From NCBI GenBank assembly GCA_039045975.1, contig JBCCJA010000019.1:1-61978 (forward strand): a stretch of 61,978 nucleotides of DNA, given 5' to 3'. Of the stretch, positions 19,049 through 27,450 are shown piece after piece (positions within the stretch are counted from its first letter, which is position 1; each line of letters starts with the position of its first letter). The DNA comes from JBCCJA01 sp039045975 (lineage in GTDB: Bacteria; Planctomycetota; Planctomycetia; Planctomycetales; Planctomycetaceae). Position numbers and translations under genes: made by a program. Below the pieces are notes generated by a model, which was not told where the DNA came from, made no database searches, and worked only from the letters and a program-made list of their open reading frames with translations.

Positions 19049-19632
19049 GACGACTCCCCGAGTTTGTCGTTGATGCAGTCGAACAGCCGCTCCCGCAGGC
19101 GGCGGAGCCGGCTGTAGACGGCGTTCTCCCGCTTGCCGCGTCGGCGGGCCCACTCGGCGGCGGCGACGTCGGTGCCGTAGCACTCCCAGAGCATCTGCTG
19201 GTCGCCCTTCGACAGGGCCGCGAGGCAGCCGTGCAGAAGCTCGATCCGCAACTCGGCGAGCTCGTACGTCCCGCCGGAGACCGACATCAGCTGCTGGATC
19301 AGTTCGTCACTGAGGCCGAAGCCGCGGCGGACCCGCTGGGCTCGCAGAAAGTCGCGGGCGGCGTTCAGCGCGATCGTGCAGGCCCAGCCGCGGAAACCCC
19401 TTTCCGGATTGTACTTACGGAAATTTCGGAAGATCTTGAGGATCGCGTCCTGCAGCACGTCGTCGAGGTCGTGCGGGTTTGTCACGAGTCCGGCGACGAC
19501 GCGGTGCAGCTCCGGATAGGCCTCGGCGACGAGTTCGGCGAACCGCCGACACTCGGCCGGTGTGAGGTTTTCGATGGCGCGTGCCGATTCCCACGGGGGA
19601 GCGTCCGCGGGCGGTGCCTGGGCCGGATGCAT
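19045..19632 (-). CDS. ECF RNA polymerase sigma factor (planctomycete type)
   Basis: A 195-residue group IV sigma factor. Region 2 covers about 30-100 (DDVLQDAILKIFRNFRKYNPERGFRGWACTIALNAARDFLR). Region 4, about 125-185, has a helix-turn-helix in LSKGDQQMLWECYGTDVAAAEWARRRGKRENAVYSRLRRLRERL. The opening PECRRFAELVAEAYPELHRVVAGLV is typical of planctomycete ECF factors paired with FecR proteins. It is the first gene of the operon sigma - FecR - DUF1559 - lipoprotein. The likely regulation is sequestration by the FecR-type protein until an envelope signal releases it, with autoregulation of this operon; this is inferred from gene order. Confidence 0.92.
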   Translation of the reverse strand: MHPAQAPPADAPPWESARAIENLTPAECRRFAELVAEAYPELHRVVAGLVTNPHDLDDVLQDAILKIFRNFRKYNPERGFRGWACTIALNAARDFLRAQRVRRGFGLSDELIQQLMSVSGGTYELAELRIELLHGCLAALSKGDQQMLWECYGTDVAAAEWARRRGKRENAVYSRLRRLRERLFDCINDKLGESS

Positions 19633-19904
19633 AGATTCGCCTTTATCTATGCTACGAGCGGGTCGACCCGATCTGTTCGCCGTCGGGTCCGAAAAAAACG
19701 GACCCGTGGCGAAATCTGCGTCGGGCTCGGGGCGGCCTCTATGCGTCTGTGGGGATCGACTTCCGACCGCGGGCCTCCTCTTGATCGCGACGACCGGCGC
19801 GAACGCGAGCCGGCCGACCGCGGCGCGTAAGACTTCGGCCGGCGGGCGGGCGGTTGACGGCCCGTGAGGTAAGATCGGGCACGCCGTGTCGCACGACCCC
19901 CGTC

Positions 19905-20696
19905 ATGATCCGCGTCACCCGACTGACCAAAGACTTCGAAGACTTCCGCCGGGGGCCGCTCCGCGCCCTCGGGCCGCTCGACTTCGAGGTCGAGCCGGGC
20001 GAAGTCTTCGGCCTGCTCGGCCCGAACGGCGCCGGAAAGACGACCTGCCTGCGGATCCTGTCGACGGTGCTGAAGCCGACGGCGGGGCGGGCCCTCGTCT
20101 CGGGCTATGACGTCACCGAGGATCCGGCCGAGGTGCGGCGACGCATCGGCTTCATGTCGAACAACACGGGCCTGTACGACCGGATGACGGCCCGCGAGAT
20201 GGTCGAGCATTTCGGCCGGCTGTACGGGCTCGACGAGGACCGGCTCGCGGAGCGGTGCGGCATCGTCTTCGACATGCTCGAAATGGGCGACATCGCCGAC
20301 CGGCTGTGCTCGAAGCTGTCGACCGGACAGCGGCAGCGGGTCGGCATCGCGCGGACGATCGTGCACGACCCGCCGGTGCTGATCTTCGACGAGCCGACAA
20401 GCGGGCTCGACGTGCTCGTCGCCCGCCGCGTGCTGCGGACGATCGCGGCGCTGCGGGACGCCGGGAAGTGCATCATCTATTCGACGCACATCATGCGGGA
20501 GGTCGAACGGCTGTGTGACCGCGTCGCCGTGATCCACCGCGGCGAGATTCTGGCGAACGGCTCGCTCGACGAACTGGCCCGCGAGCACGACGAGCGGGAC
20601 GTCGAGGAGCTGTTCTTCCGGCTGATCGAATGGCACGACCGGAGCGTGAACAAACAAGGCGAGGTTCAGCGATACGCGGACGCATCCCCGGGCTGA
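19905..20696 (+). CDS. ABC transporter ATP-binding protein (NatA-like)
   Basis: A 263-residue ATPase starting at ATG 19905. It has Walker A GPNGAGKTT near 41-49, the Q-loop region RRIGFMSNNTGLYDRMT, the variant signature LSTGQRQR, Walker B VLIFDEPTSGLD and the switch His in YSTHIMREVERL. Similarity is to the NatA sodium-extrusion ATPase class. The partner permease, fused to a CPBP protease, begins 94 bp downstream. The last residues (DASPG) and the TGA stop are encoded inside a REP-like palindrome (20682-20753), so the C-terminal tail appears to come from the repeat. Substrate export (sodium, peptide or lipid) is not determinable. Confidence 0.9.
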   Translation: MIRVTRLTKDFEDFRRGPLRALGPLDFEVEPGEVFGLLGPNGAGKTTCLRILSTVLKPTAGRALVSGYDVTEDPAEVRRRIGFMSNNTGLYDRMTAREMVEHFGRLYGLDEDRLAERCGIVFDMLEMGDIADRLCSKLSTGQRQRVGIARTIVHDPPVLIFDEPTSGLDVLVARRVLRTIAALRDAGKCIIYSTHIMREVERLCDRVAVIHRGEILANGSLDELAREHDERDVEELFFRLIEWHDRSVNKQGEVQRYADASPG

Positions 20697-20753
20697 CGCC
20701 CGGGGCTCGCCGTCTCTGTGACGGCGAGCCGGGCGGCGTCAGCCCCCGGATGC
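20682..20753. repeat. REP pair (head-to-head) overlapping the ABC ATPase stop codon
   Basis: The left arm 20682-20714 contains CCCCGGGCTGACGCCCGGGG. The right arm 20720-20753 contains the diverged partner with GGCGTCAGCCCCC. The right arm's last 31 nt are identical to the left arm at 61760-61790, and the left arm matches 61824-61855. The TGA stop (20694-20696) is the TGA of the GGGCTGACGCCC core. Confidence 0.8.
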
Positions 20754-20790
20754 TTCCGATCGAGAGCGATACTGACCGAAATACAGAATC

Positions 20791-23166
20791 ATGAACTGGC
20801 GGGACGTCCGGCTGATCTTCGACCGCGAGATCCGTGACCAGCTCCGCGACCGGCGGACGCTGTTCATGCTCGCGGTGCTGCCGTTGCTGCTGTATCCGGC
20901 GATCGGCGTCGGCATGGTGCAGATGCTCGCGTTGCTCGCCGAGCAGCCGAAGACGGTCGTGATCCTCAACGCCGACGACCTGCCCGAGCCGCCGTTGCTT
21001 GACGGCGACGGCTTCGTCGCCGACTGGGGCGATCCGCTCACCCGCGGCCGGCTGACGGTCGTGACCGACGCGACGCTCGCCGCGGCCGAAGACCCGGAAG
21101 AGCAGCGGCGTCAGGCCGAGTTACGCGAAGCCGCCCTCGCCGTCTGTGACGAACACGAACGCGTCAAAGACATCGAGGCCCGACTCGAAACCGAAGACGT
21201 CGGCACGGACTCGGGCCCGCTGGGCCAACAGCTCGCCGTCGCGCGGGAGCGGCGGGCCGCCGCCTTCGCCGGCAGCGGCGTCGACGTCATCCTCCGTGTG
21301 CCGCCGGGGTTCGCGGACCGCGTCGCGGCGGTCGACGACTTCCTCGATCCCGAAGGCGAGGTGACGCGGTCGGCGTTCGAACTCGACGTCGCCGACAAGC
21401 CGGAACTGCTGCACAACAAGACCGACGAGCGATCGCTGCTGGCGTTCGTCGGCGTCCGCGCGATCGTCGAAACCTGGGAGGCGGCCCTGTTGTCGCGGCG
21501 GCTCGCCGCGGCCGGCTTGCCGGCGTCGCTGCCGAAGCCGATCGACGCGGAAGCCGTCGATCTCGCCCGGGATAAGGAGAAATCGGCCTCGAACTGGGGC
21601 CGCATGTTGCCGGCGTTGTTGGTGCTGATGGTCGTCACAGGGGCGTTCCACCCGGCGGTCGACATGGCCGCCGGCGAGAAAGAGCGCGGCACGATGGAGA
21701 CGCTGCTGATTTGTCCGGCGGGCCGGACCGAGCTGGTGCTCGGCAAGTTCTTCGCGGTGGCGTGCTTCGCGGTCGGGACGGCGACGCTGAACCTGTTGAG
21801 CATGGCGTTCACCGGCAGCCACATGGCGTCGGTGATGGCCGGCGCCGCCGGTGCGAAGGCGGCCGCCGCGCTGCAGGCGCCAGGGCCTGAAGCGATCGCG
21901 TGGGTCGCGGTGCTGATGCTCCCGCTCGCGGTGCTGTTCAGCGCCCTCTGTCTGTCGCTGGCGACGTTCGCGAAGAGCACGAAGGAGGGGCAGTATTATC
22001 TGTTCCCGGTGATGATCGGGACGATCGGGCTGACGGTGTACTGCGTCATGCCGGGCGTCGAAATCCGTCCGCTGTTCTCGATCCTGCCGGTCATCGGGCC
22101 GGCGTTGTTGCTCAAAGCGGCACTGTCGGCCGACGCGGCGGCTTGGCTGTTCGTCGTGCCTGTTCTCGCAAGTTCGGTCGGCTACGCGGCGCTCGCGCTG
22201 TGGTGGTGCGTCGAGCAGTTCTCGCGGGAAGACGTGCTGTTCCGCGAAGCCGAGCGGTTCGAATTCGGCCCCTGGCTGCGACACGTGCTGCGCGACAAGC
22301 AAGACCTGCCGAGCTTCGCCCAGGCCGGTTTTTGTTTTGTTTTAATTATGATCCTGCAGTTTTTCATGATGAGCTACCTGCGGGACGGGCTCGTCGGCTA
22401 TTCGGCCGACGAGCTGCCGGCGCAGATGATCAAACTGCTGATCGTGCAGCAGCTGACGGTGATCGCGTTCCCGGCGGTGCTGATGGGGCTGTTCCTGTCG
22501 CGTCGGCCGGGGAAGACGTTCCGCATCGGCCTGCCGGCGCCGCGGTTCCTGCTCGCCGGCGTCGTGTTGCCGTTCACCGTGATGCCGCTGGCGTACACGC
22601 TGGTGCACAAATTGAAGTGGTTCCTCGGCGACGTCCCGCCGGCGTTGGCGGAACAGATGGCGGCGATGACGTCGGGCGAGATCTCGTTGGCGTGGTCGCT
22701 GTTGGGGTTCGCGGTCGCGCCGGCGGTCTGTGAAGAGGTCGCGTTCCGCGGGTTCGTGCTGTCGGGCTTCGGCCGCGGCGGGCGGACGTGGTTGGCGATC
22801 GGGCTGTCGGCGTTGACGTTCGGGCTGATGCACATGATCCCGCAGCAGGTGTTCAACGCGACGCTGTTGGGGCTGCTGCTCGGCTGGCTGGCGGTGGCGT
22901 CGAAGAGCCTGTGGCCGGGCGTGGTGTTCCACCTGCTTTTCAACGGGACTCAAGTGCTGTTGGGGCGGCTGTCCGAAGAACAGATCGGGTCGTCGGTGCC
23001 GGCCTGGCTGCTCGCCGTCGAGGCCGAAGGTTTGATTTTCGGCCCGGTGCTGTTGGGCGTCTGTGCCGTCCTATCTATCATCGTCCTCCGATATGTTTCT
23101 GCCCCGCCTTCAGCCGCGTTCGCGCCGGTCGGGTCACTCAATCCCGACACCGCCGACGCGACGTGA
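20791..23166 (+). CDS. ABC permease fused to CPBP intramembrane metalloprotease
   Basis: A 791-residue two-part membrane protein. The N-terminal half (about 1-470) is a NatB/ABC-2 permease: a first helix near 27-50 (LFMLAVLPLLLYPAIGVGMVQML), a large extracytoplasmic domain, then a helix bundle that includes the AAGEKERGTMETLLICPAGRTELVLGKF loop. The C-terminal half (about 520-780) is a CPBP/Abi protease with EEVAFR at about 649-654, FGLMHM near 679 and HLLFNG near 715, the three metal-site motifs. CPBP proteins act in prenyl-protein processing, bacteriocin immunity or membrane proteolysis. The fusion suggests coupling of export and maturation or protection. It pairs with the upstream ATPase. 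Confidence 0.9.
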   Translation: MNWRDVRLIFDREIRDQLRDRRTLFMLAVLPLLLYPAIGVGMVQMLALLAEQPKTVVILNADDLPEPPLLDGDGFVADWGDPLTRGRLTVVTDATLAAAEDPEEQRRQAELREAALAVCDEHERVKDIEARLETEDVGTDSGPLGQQLAVARERRAAAFAGSGVDVILRVPPGFADRVAAVDDFLDPEGEVTRSAFELDVADKPELLHNKTDERSLLAFVGVRAIVETWEAALLSRRLAAAGLPASLPKPIDAEAVDLARDKEKSASNWGRMLPALLVLMVVTGAFHPAVDMAAGEKERGTMETLLICPAGRTELVLGKFFAVACFAVGTATLNLLSMAFTGSHMASVMAGAAGAKAAAALQAPGPEAIAWVAVLMLPLAVLFSALCLSLATFAKSTKEGQYYLFPVMIGTIGLTVYCVMPGVEIRPLFSILPVIGPALLLKAALSADAAAWLFVVPVLASSVGYAALALWWCVEQFSREDVLFREAERFEFGPWLRHVLRDKQDLPSFAQAGFCFVLIMILQFFMMSYLRDGLVGYSADELPAQMIKLLIVQQLTVIAFPAVLMGLFLSRRPGKTFRIGLPAPRFLLAGVVLPFTVMPLAYTLVHKLKWFLGDVPPALAEQMAAMTSGEISLAWSLLGFAVAPAVCEEVAFRGFVLSGFGRGGRTWLAIGLSALTFGLMHMIPQQVFNATLLGLLLGWLAVASKSLWPGVVFHLLFNGTQVLLGRLSEEQIGSSVPAWLLAVEAEGLIFGPVLLGVCAVLSIIVLRYVSAPPSAAFAPVGSLNPDTADAT

Positions 23167-23196
23167 GGTTGAGCGTCACGCTTTAGCGGTGACCGC

Positions 23197-24486
23197 GTGA
23201 TGACGAACACGCCGGCCGACGTCCGAGGGATGTCACTGAAGGCCCGGCTCGTCGTCCCGGCCGTCGGCCCGCAGATCGAGGGCGGCGTCGTCGAGATCGA
23301 TCACGACGGCAGGCTCGTCTCCGTGCGGTCCGAGACCGACGAACCGACCTTCGACCTCGGCGACGTCGCGATCCTGCCGGGGCTCGTCAACGCACATACC
23401 CACCTGGAGTTCTCAACGCTGGAGCGTCCGCTGAACCCGGGGCCACCGTTCACCGAGTGGGTCCGTCGGCTCGTCGCGTGGCGACGAGGGCGGGGTGACC
23501 GCCGGGGCATCCTCGAAGCGGGGTTAGAGGAACTCCGTGCGTCGGCGACGGCGGCGGCAGCGGAGATCGTCACCGCACCGGCCGGGCCGGACGACTACGT
23601 CGCGACGGCGGCGTCGGTCCCCGGGTCGCCGACGACGGTGTTGTTCCAGGAAGTCATCGCGTCGCGGCCGGAGCAGGCCGACATCGCGCTCGTGACCGCC
23701 GGCGCCCACATGGCGGCCTGCGTCGAACTCGGCGTGCCGCCCGGACTGAGCCCGCACGCGCCGTTCAGCGTCGCCCTGCCGGTGTTTGAGAAGCTCGCCG
23801 CCTCCGCCGCCCGCAGCCGAGTTCCGCTCGCCGTGCACCTCGCCGAGACGGTCGAGGAACGCCGGTTCCTGGAACGGGGGGACGGGCCGATCGAGCGAAT
23901 GCTCGCCGACTTCGGCGCCTTGCCGTCCGACCGTGCCGCCGGCGGTCTCTCCTTCGCCGACTACATGGCCTGTTGGCGCGACGTCGAGCGTGTCTGCCTG
24001 ATCCACGGGAACGTGCTCGACGATGCCGAGGCCGCCGCGGTCGCACGGACCGACAACGTCACCGTCGTCTACTGCCCGCGGACGCACGCGTTCTTCGGGC
24101 ACGGCCGCCACCCGTGGCGTGACATTTTGCGGGCCGGCGGCCGGGTCGCGTTCGGGACCGACGGCCGCGGCTCGAACCCCGACCTCGCGGTCTGGCGGGA
24201 GGCGAAGTTCGTCGCCGCCCGCGAGCCAGACGAAGACCGCGCGGCCCTCGCCGCGAGACTCGTGCATTGCGTCACCGCGGCCGGCGCGTGGGCGATCGGC
24301 TTGGAGGGCGTGACCGGGTCGATCGTGCCCGGGCTGCGGGCCGATCTGACGCTGTTCGACCTGTCGGGCGTCGACGGGACGGAGGATCCGCTCGCCGAGA
24401 TCCTCGACCGCGGTCTCGATCCGCTCGCGGCGTACCGTTCCGGCACGTTGTCCTTCCAACGTAAGGACGCGACGATGCCGGCATGA
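23197..24486 (+). CDS. Metal-dependent amidohydrolase (deaminase family)
   Basis: A 429-residue TIM-barrel amidohydrolase of the cytosine/SAH-deaminase class. Metal and catalytic residues are visible: His 67 and His 69 (NAHTHLEF), His 214 (VHLAET), His 270 (IHGN) and Asp 322 (FGTDGRGSNPD). Substrate candidates include aminopyrimidines, guanine-like bases, SAH/MTA and 6-amino-6-deoxyfutalosine. The last is attractive because mqnA and mqnC are in the window and no other deaminase is visible, but I cannot decide from sequence. GTG 23197 and ATG 23200 are both plausible starts. It overlaps the next gene by 4 bp (ATGA). Confidence 0.85.
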   Translation: MMTNTPADVRGMSLKARLVVPAVGPQIEGGVVEIDHDGRLVSVRSETDEPTFDLGDVAILPGLVNAHTHLEFSTLERPLNPGPPFTEWVRRLVAWRRGRGDRRGILEAGLEELRASATAAAAEIVTAPAGPDDYVATAASVPGSPTTVLFQEVIASRPEQADIALVTAGAHMAACVELGVPPGLSPHAPFSVALPVFEKLAASAARSRVPLAVHLAETVEERRFLERGDGPIERMLADFGALPSDRAAGGLSFADYMACWRDVERVCLIHGNVLDDAEAAAVARTDNVTVVYCPRTHAFFGHGRHPWRDILRAGGRVAFGTDGRGSNPDLAVWREAKFVAAREPDEDRAALAARLVHCVTAAGAWAIGLEGVTGSIVPGLRADLTLFDLSGVDGTEDPLAEILDRGLDPLAAYRSGTLSFQRKDATMPA

Positions 24487-26297
24487 CACCGGCCGCTCCG
24501 TCCGTCGACGCCGAGATCGCATCCGCGATCACGAAGCACGTCCGCAAGACCGACCGCGCGTCGGCGACACGCGGGCCCTTCTCGACGGCCGCGGCCGCAC
24601 TCGGGGCGGAATCCGCATTGCTCGCGTTCACGTTCCCGCCCGCCGCTCGTGCCGAGGCGGAAATGCTCCTCGGCCGTCTCTCGCGTGGCCGCGGGCGTCG
24701 GGCGGTCGAGGCCTGGGCGGCGCTCCGCGACGCGGCCGCCCGCGGCCCCGCCGCCGCGGTCGTCGCCGCCGATTTGATCCGGGCGGCCGGTCGCTTTTCT
24801 GACCCGCTGGTGACGTTGCTTGCCGAAGAGCTGGTCGCGGCTGTGGGGGCCGTCGCGGAATCGGCCCCGTCGTCCGCCGACCTCGAAGCCGACCCGCAAG
24901 TCCTCACGCTCGCCGCGGAGCTGCCGCTCACGCTCGCGTTGACGCTGCCCGCCGATTTGCGGCCCGGCGGGCCGACGTCGCGGCAGGCCGTCGAGGCGGC
25001 CCGCGCGGTCTTCCGCGACACGCTCGAAGCGGCGACCGACGCGGACGGGACCCCGCACGCCGCGCTCGTGCCGGTGCTGCCGGCTTGGCTGGCGGTGCTC
25101 GTGCGGGCGACGCGGCGGGCCGACGCGGCCGGCTTCGACCTGTGGGGCAAACGGCGTCGGCGTCGGCTGTCAGAACTCGTCGCGATGGTCGTCTCGCTGA
25201 CGCGGCGAGACGGTTCGGCCGTGCTCGGGGACGACGCGTCCGCGGTGCCGGTGCTCGCCGCGGGGGCCGCCGTCTGCGGTTGGGACGGCAGACAATCCGA
25301 GGGCCGCCGTTTGCTGTCGCTGGCCAAATTGCTCGACAGCGACGAACCGAAGCCGCGGATCGAGCCGCTCGTCGAATCCGATTGGGGCCGACTGACGTCA
25401 CTGGCGACGGACGACGGGCCGAAGGCCGATCGCGTCACGCTCGCCTACGACCGCGCCGACGTCGGCTTCGAGGTCGCCTTCCGCGGCGCGCCGGTCGTAA
25501 GCGGCCGGTCGACCCTGTCGGCCCGCGTCCGCGACGTTTCGCCGCCACAGACGAACGGACGCCTCCCCGCGGGCCTGTCGCGGAACGGTCACGCGGCCAA
25601 TGGCGACGTTGCGACGACACACTGCCGGCCGGAGGGGCCTTGGGACGGCGTCTGTTCGACCGGGGACGTCGAGGGCATTTATCACGAACTGCTCAACGAG
25701 TCGGGCGGGATGACGTTCGGGCGGCAGGTCCTGCTCGCGACCGACGATCGTGTTGTGTTCGTGATCGACTCGGCGTTCCTGTCGGGGCCCGACGCGGAGC
25801 ACCGACGCGTCGACCTGTCGGTCACGTGGCCGCTCGCCGGCGGGCCGCCGTCACCGGCGAGTGGCTCGGCGCCGGGGGTCTTCCTCGACGCGGGGAAGCG
25901 TCGCGTCGGCTGCTATCCGGTGCACGTGCCGCAGTCGCCGCGCGAGGCCGTCAAGCGGCCCGGGAACGTCGTCGAGGCCGACGACGGGAAGTTGATCATG
26001 CGGGCTTCCGGGATCGGGGCGGCGGTCTGCGTGACGGCCTTCGACGGTTCGAAAGGGGCCGACGGAGTGGTCGCCGACTGGCGGAAATTGACCGTCGCCG
26101 AGGACGGCCGCGAGCTGCCCGACCGGCGGGCGGTCGGCTACCGCTTCCGCGTCGGCCGCCGACAGTGGCTGTTGACGCGGCGGTTCGACGGGCGGGCCGT
26201 GATGCGGACCGTGCTCGGGCTGCACCACAACAGCGAGACCGTCATCGGCCGCGTGAAGCGGGACGGGTCGATCGCGTCGTACGTGACCGTCGAATAG
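24483..26297 (+). CDS. Large protein with heparinase-like layout, function unknown
   Basis: A 604-residue protein without a signal peptide or membrane segment. Residues 1-310 are almost all helix and Ala-rich. Residues about 320-604 are beta-rich (VTLAYDRADVGFEVAFRGAPVVSG, VEGIYHELLNESGGMTFGRQVLLATDDRVVFVID, GYRFRVGRRQWLLTRRF). An alpha-barrel followed by a beta-sandwich recalls heparinase II/III-type lyases, but I cannot identify the catalytic Tyr/His set and the lack of a signal peptide argues against a secreted lyase. Coupled to the amidohydrolase by a 4-bp overlap. It may be a planctomycete-restricted protein. Confidence 0.7.
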   Translation: MTPAAPSVDAEIASAITKHVRKTDRASATRGPFSTAAAALGAESALLAFTFPPAARAEAEMLLGRLSRGRGRRAVEAWAALRDAAARGPAAAVVAADLIRAAGRFSDPLVTLLAEELVAAVGAVAESAPSSADLEADPQVLTLAAELPLTLALTLPADLRPGGPTSRQAVEAARAVFRDTLEAATDADGTPHAALVPVLPAWLAVLVRATRRADAAGFDLWGKRRRRRLSELVAMVVSLTRRDGSAVLGDDASAVPVLAAGAAVCGWDGRQSEGRRLLSLAKLLDSDEPKPRIEPLVESDWGRLTSLATDDGPKADRVTLAYDRADVGFEVAFRGAPVVSGRSTLSARVRDVSPPQTNGRLPAGLSRNGHAANGDVATTHCRPEGPWDGVCSTGDVEGIYHELLNESGGMTFGRQVLLATDDRVVFVIDSAFLSGPDAEHRRVDLSVTWPLAGGPPSPASGSAPGVFLDAGKRRVGCYPVHVPQSPREAVKRPGNVVEADDGKLIMRASGIGAAVCVTAFDGSKGADGVVADWRKLTVAEDGRELPDRRAVGYRFRVGRRQWLLTRRFDGRAVMRTVLGLHHNSETVIGRVKRDGSIASYVTVE

Positions 26298-26331
26298 CGC
26301 GGCGACAGACCTGTCGCCCGAGGCCCGGTGC

Positions 26332-27141
26332 ATGACCGACCCGCGGACCGTGAACGCCGCCGCCTGGGACCGCCTCGCCCGTGGAGGGGCGTCTTTCGCC
26401 CGCGTCGCGACCGACGCGGAACTGGCCGACCCGCTCGGTACGCTCGACCCGCGGGGCTGGCTGCCGCGGGACCTCGCCGGCCGGGCGGTGCTCTGCCTCG
26501 CCGCCGGGGGAGGGTGGCAGTCGACGCTGTTCGCCGCCGCCGGGGCCGACGTGACGGTCGTCGACATCAGTGACGGCATGCTCGCCCGCGACCGACGCGA
26601 GGCGTCTCGACACGGCTTCGCGGTCCGCTGCGTGCGGGCCTCGATGGACGACCTCGCGGGGCTCGCCGACGAGGCGTTCGACGTCGTCCATCAGCCGGTC
26701 AGCAGCTGCTACGTGCCCGACGTGTCGGCGGTGTTTCGCGGGGTCGCCCGCGTCCTGCGGCCCGGCGGCCTCTACGTGAGCCAGCACAAGCAACCGCTCA
26801 GCCTGCGGGCGACGTCCGCGACCGAACGCGGGTATGTGATCGACGTGCCGGGCGACCGGCCGTCGGGGGACGCCTTGCCGCCGCCGTCGCGGTCGCTCCC
26901 GCCCGGTTATCGCGAGGCGGGCACGGCGGAATACGCGCACTCGCTCGAGGCGTTGATCGGCGGGCTCTGCCGGGCCGGTTTTGTCGTCGAAGACCTGTCC
27001 GAGCCGGCCAAGCCCGACCGGAAAGCCGCCCCCGGCACCGCCGGCCACCGCGACCGGTTCGTCCCGCCGTACGTGAGGCTCAAAGCGCGACGGGCCGCGG
27101 CGGCGACCGTCGAAGAGAACGCCCGACTCTGGACGCCGTGA
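26332..27141 (+). CDS. Class I SAM-dependent methyltransferase
   Basis: A 269-residue protein. SAM motif I is VLCLAAGGGWQS near 50-61 and the acidic end of strand 2 is VTVVDISDGML near 73-83. AFDVVHQPVSSCYVPDVSAVFRGVARVLRPGGLYVSQH at about 117-154 is the methyltransferase_11 core. The C-terminal half probably forms a substrate cap. The substrate is unknown. It begins 34 bp after the 604-residue gene on the same strand, so it may be the last gene of the ABC/amidohydrolase cluster. A solo REP unit follows its stop. Confidence 0.85.
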   Translation: MTDPRTVNAAAWDRLARGGASFARVATDAELADPLGTLDPRGWLPRDLAGRAVLCLAAGGGWQSTLFAAAGADVTVVDISDGMLARDRREASRHGFAVRCVRASMDDLAGLADEAFDVVHQPVSSCYVPDVSAVFRGVARVLRPGGLYVSQHKQPLSLRATSATERGYVIDVPGDRPSGDALPPPSRSLPPGYREAGTAEYAHSLEALIGGLCRAGFVVEDLSEPAKPDRKAAPGTAGHRDRFVPPYVRLKARRAAAATVEENARLWTP

Positions 27142-27156
27142 CGGTGACTTTTCTGT

Positions 27157-27177
27157 AGCCCGAGCGGTCACGCGAGG
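27157..27177. repeat. Solo REP-like unit
   Basis: The unit starts AGCCCGAGCGGTCACGCGAG. Its stem is CC-ga-GCG, loop GTCA, CGC-ga-GG, again with tandem G-A mismatches. The core is the same as that of the fba/hom palindrome (6290-6374). No partner arm is visible. Confidence 0.55.
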
Positions 27178-27396
27178 AAACGGTAAGCCGCCGCTCGATG
27201 AGCAACTCTCCGGCCCAACGCGGACGCGACGCAGCCGGTGTTCGCGGTCGCCCCGTCCTAAACCCGCGGCCCACACCTCGGGCGACAGATCCGCGAATTC
27301 CTGCCGAAGCCGTCTTGACCGGGATCGTCGTGTTCTGAGACCGTCCGCGCCCGGAACAAACGTCGCGGCCCGGCAGGAAGCCGACCGTCGCGACAC

Positions 27397-27421
27397 CGCC
27401 CGAAGAGTCTTCGGACGGGCG
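27397..27421. promoter_or_regulatory. Palindrome in the OmpH-gene leader
   Basis: CCGAAGA and TCTTCGG are complementary around one base, with further pairing outward (CGCC with GGGCG). It is centred about 42 bp before the GTG start. It could be an operator or a leader hairpin. No T run follows. Confidence 0.35.
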
Positions 27422-27450
27422 GACGTCATCGCCAACGGAGTGCACCCGCC

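Larger units (their letters stand above)
27142..27450. other. Intergenic region upstream of the OmpH gene
   Basis: This 309-bp region holds a solo REP-like unit (27157-27177) and a near-perfect palindrome just before the OmpH start (27397-27421). I see no gene. The promoter of the envelope block probably lies here, but I cannot place -35 and -10 elements reliably. Confidence 0.5.
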
